From Faecousia sp. (GTDB taxonomy: Bacteria > Bacillota > Clostridia > Oscillospirales > Oscillospiraceae): a DNA stretch of 7,869 nucleotides. Both the position numbers and the translations under genes were made by a program. The notes beneath the pieces were generated by a model. That model did no database searches. It was not told the DNA's origin and saw only the letters and a list, made by a program, of their open reading frames with translations. Location of the stretch: positions 1 to 7,869 of the forward strand of contig JARHYV010000105.1 of NCBI GenBank assembly GCA_029258495.1. The letters are read 5' to 3'. The first letter of the stretch is position 1. Each line of letters begins with the position of its first letter. Shown piece after piece: positions 7,501 through 7,869 of this stretch.

Positions 7501-7869
7501 GACTGCATTCCAACCAAGGGATAAGCCGCTGCCGCCAGATCTCTGGAGCCGTCGGCTCCGATCAGATCGCCATTGCGGACAACTCTTTGATTTTCCGTCT
7601 TGGAATTCTTTGCCGTTCCGGCAAAACTCCAGTTGCCCAGATTGCCGTCATGCTCTCTTGTGTATCGCGGGCCATGGTAGTCGGCATAGACCTTTTTCTC
7701 CTGATAAGGGGTCTTTCCGGCATCGGGATCCGGCTGTGTGTCCTGAGCCTGCTTGAACTGCGCCTCACGGATGCTGAACCCCTTGGACTTTGCGTCGGCA
7801 AAGGAGACTCTCAATCCGTCTGCCTTGGTTCCCTCCGGAAATGAGATCTCGGTGATCTCCGTCACGGAA
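4563..7869 (-). CDS. Cell-wall-anchored modular GH71/GH99-like glycoside hydrolase, N-terminus beyond window
   Basis: Surface glycan-degrading enzyme. The frame is open through the right edge, so the start and signal peptide lie outside. About 1,100 residues are visible, numbered from a GTG codon at 7865 that is not taken as the start. Order: end of a probable F5/8 type C module (1-38); GH71/GH99-like core (~57-425) with YADYHGPR (60-67), IDGFFIEWGF (141-150), NWCDAWH (176-182), FGWVP (294-298), MDNR (349-352) and SWNDYTEGHQIEPT (393-406; Asp396 and Glu399 as putative catalytic pair); helical stretch (~435-505); F5/8 module (~515-637); Ig-like domain (~639-733); second complete F5/8 module (~734-866); Ala-rich linker (868-880); unassigned beta-rich domain (~888-996); Pro/Thr/Glu repeats; NPDTG sorting signal, membrane helix and basic tail. 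The F5/8 modules are probable carbohydrate binders. Exact glycan and linkage are unknown. First visible gene of the operon; its promoter lies to the right of the window. Confidence 0.88.
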   Translation of the reverse strand, partial: SVTEITEISFPEGTKADGLRVSFADAKSKGFSIREAQFKQAQDTQPDPDAGKTPYQEKKVYADYHGPRYTREHDGNLGNWSFAGTAKNSKTENQRVVRNGDLIGADGSRDLAAAAYPLVGMQSQMDPYYQEYQILLAKMANIDGFFIEWGFPGHGTDAQLDIMMEVAEKYDFEIGVNWCDAWHLKDWITKIKPHVVTREQKVEEAVNSFGTILDKLYARAVGATFDGHPVVYLFGGFEKNEWNKIATEVTVPPVFADKTPWVFRRASMSGKINGEGKVDFSYAGKSWHDVLDGPFGWVPDRVRNAVQDGIPGFDVYGTTEDALHYLETLKQTFIANEDIPLRNSVVSPGMDNRPCAGWGDKFKYLDRDDGRLYEEMWKYNVENRAYFNTVYIASWNDYTEGHQIEPTVEDGYRELKTTQEYARQFKGEGNQDASGFELPAKLFELRKHAQHLAAVGYDMTSIQTSLDDAGQKISQGAYAQAEEIFAQVHTELEQTQQQVHTQQIICTETENAFAVKQESRVNAAYHCAVTGNAGGEPEKAVDGISRTFWEYQGSDAYLELDLGGEKNIVCGTILTDSPFELWYQQGDTFVPAEIRLDAGFEQGIGGDFTVEGSVTAAKLRIVFANTQGKVAEVKLFENRLPAVKLLAPQDAKQVDFSKAWDIQLDAQDEDGTVADIQVYIDGVLTAPAEVQQEGSVYTLHMEPIAVQRHQIRIEVTDQEGGTTVVKPITVSPLLENVALKKPVKANTQMSGAGPELAVDGIISLESRWRTPSKYTEHWLEIDLQGSYDICQIDLYMGDATGFAVRDFQMEYWADGQWQLIPGTKFHDNNTKDLSLMFDPITTEKVRFYSTEVEGRGVRIKEIEVYAPKADAAAAVAAAADAGQQTPSYSLRNGTYLTLSDEVVQKLQDGAIEGYVNFSYMDEGDGRINISGASHDTAPFGDFTTIASIQKTGTNDWKQGRVRFTNDHLVMNHEAENDSDLVFTGEGEIRDISLEFVVSKQYDDTTPPDSGKPEEETKPGEDTKPTETTAPDEDTMPTETTKPEEENVPGEQTTPGETVKPGHNPDTGDEAQGRIFWLMGAMVLSVGYVLFVCTQKRKGEKR
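4566..4682 (-). other. Sortase cell-wall sorting signal (NPDTG, membrane helix, basic tail)
   Basis: The C-terminal 39 residues hold NPDTGD (1062-1067), a hydrophobic helix (about 1072-1091, IFWLMGAMVLSVGYVLFVC) and the basic tail TQKRKGEKR. This is the classic three-part layout for sortase-mediated attachment to peptidoglycan. The motif has Asn in place of the Leu of LPxTG, a variant I know from clostridial surface proteins. It places the enzyme on the outer face of a Gram-positive wall. Confidence 0.88.
4574..4580 (-). promoter_or_regulatory. Ribosome binding site of the cytoplasmic GH71/GH99-like gene
   Basis: AAGGGAG on the minus strand, seven bases before the GTG start at 4566. It lies wholly within the last codons of the upstream gene, so the Lys-Gly-Glu codons of the basic sorting tail double as the Shine-Dalgarno. 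The GTG overlaps the upstream TGA as GTGA (4566-4563). This supports the GTG start and translational coupling. Confidence 0.8.
4695..4838 (-). repeat. Four 12-residue (36-bp) Pro/Thr/Glu-rich repeats, cell-wall spanning linker
   Basis: Residues 1010-1057 read as four 12-residue units: KPEEETKPGEDT, KPTETTAPDEDT, MPTETTKPEEEN and VPGEQTTPGETV. At DNA level GGTCGTTTCCGTAGGC (plus strand) occurs at 4749-4764 and again at 4785-4800, exactly 36 bp apart, with a diverged copy at 4821-4836. The acidic, proline-rich stretch just before the sorting motif is typical of a flexible spacer that carries the enzyme through the peptidoglycan. Copy number may vary between strains. Confidence 0.85.
4878..5204 (-). 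other. Unassigned C-terminal beta-rich domain shared by both hydrolase paralogues
   Basis: Residues ~888-996 of the surface protein contain VNFSYMDEGDGRINI, NDWKQGRVRF and EIRDISLEFV. They align with SFSYLEEGDGSFRLL, KQWKQTKIAVF and QIRDVRFFV near the C-terminus of the cytoplasmic paralogue. The alternating polar/hydrophobic pattern suggests a beta-sandwich. I do not recognise the family. Its retention in the stripped-down cytoplasmic enzyme suggests a role linked to the catalytic domain or its substrate, rather than surface attachment. Confidence 0.6.
5268..5666 (-). other. F5/8 type C (discoidin/CBM32-like) module, downstream copy
   Basis: Residues ~734-866 show the F5/8 pattern: NVALKKPVKA at the N-terminal edge, ELAVDGI, then W and HWLEIDLQGSYDICQIDLY, and the closing strand GVRIKEIEVYAP. 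Such modules in surface hydrolases commonly bind terminal sugars of complex glycans and keep the enzyme on its substrate. Ligand identity cannot be read from the sequence. Confidence 0.75.
5955..6323 (-). other. F5/8 type C-like module, upstream complete copy
   Basis: Residues ~515-637 contain EKAVDGISRTFWEY, AYLELDLGGEKNIVCGTIL and the closing GKVAEVKLFENR, matching the A-x-DG / W / L-x-LDLG pattern of discoidin-fold modules. It is more diverged and somewhat shorter than the downstream copy. An Ig-like domain (~639-733, with VQVYIDGV-like and RIEVTDQEGGT strands) separates the two. Confidence 0.65.

Noticed and set aside
4953..7844. 963-codon plus-strand open frame opposite the surface hydrolase
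   Set aside because: It is exactly in register with the minus-strand gene and explained by missing TTA/CTA/TCA codons. Its translation has no recognisable domain, while the minus strand has clear domains throughout.
7863..7865. GTG at 7865 as the true start of the surface hydrolase
   Set aside because: The frame stays open to the window edge. The first visible residues are the end of an F5/8-like module with no signal peptide, which a surface protein must have.
2878..7869. WbsX-type glycosyltransferase-like proteins (capsule synthesis) as identity of the two GH99-like genes
   Set aside because: The fold family is related, but a sortase-anchored, F5/8-decorated copy in an operon with a glucuronidase points to degradation. 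Kept as a weaker alternative for the cytoplasmic protein only.

Overview
The window looks like an accessory glycan-utilisation locus from a Gram-positive gut-type Firmicute. Clostridia, and Ruminococcaceae/Oscillospiraceae in particular, is my best guess. The reasons are a cell-wall sorting signal of NPxTG type with a basic tail, a YesN-like AraC regulator, strong purine-rich Shine-Dalgarno sites, and an E. coli-like beta-glucuronidase of the kind seen in gut commensals. Taxonomy is inferred from these style markers only; there is no rRNA or marker gene here.

Layout: (1) 1-1002, plus strand, the 3' part of an AraC/YesN-type regulator, cut by the left edge. (2) 1001-1046, a perfect 10-bp stem with T-runs on both sides, a bidirectional terminator between convergent transcription units. 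(3) 7869-1064, minus strand, a tightly packed three-gene operon read right to left. Its first gene is a very large, modular, sortase-anchored surface protein with a GH71/GH99-like hydrolase domain (N-terminus beyond the right edge). The second is a compact cytoplasmic paralogue of the same hydrolase. The third is a cytoplasmic GH2 beta-glucuronidase (GUS). The first two genes overlap by 4 bp (GTGA). The second and third are 11 bp apart, with the third gene's Shine-Dalgarno overlapping the stop codon of the second.

How they may work together (inference): the surface enzyme binds a glycan through F5/8-type (discoidin) modules and cuts it at the cell wall. Products enter by a transporter not in this window. 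The cytoplasmic paralogue trims them further, and GUS removes terminal beta-glucuronic acid (or galacturonic acid). This predicts an acidic, uronate-capped glycan or glycoconjugate. The regulator may control the locus, but it is convergent and could equally serve genes to the left.

The most interesting feature is the outside/inside pair of GH71/GH99-like paralogues. They share the catalytic-core motifs, a helical extension and an unassigned C-terminal domain, and are translationally linked to a glucuronidase. Both carry D-x-x-E where GH99 enzymes have E-x-x-E. There is no gene-free stretch over 300 bases. I saw no tRNA, rRNA, CRISPR array, insertion sequence or riboswitch.
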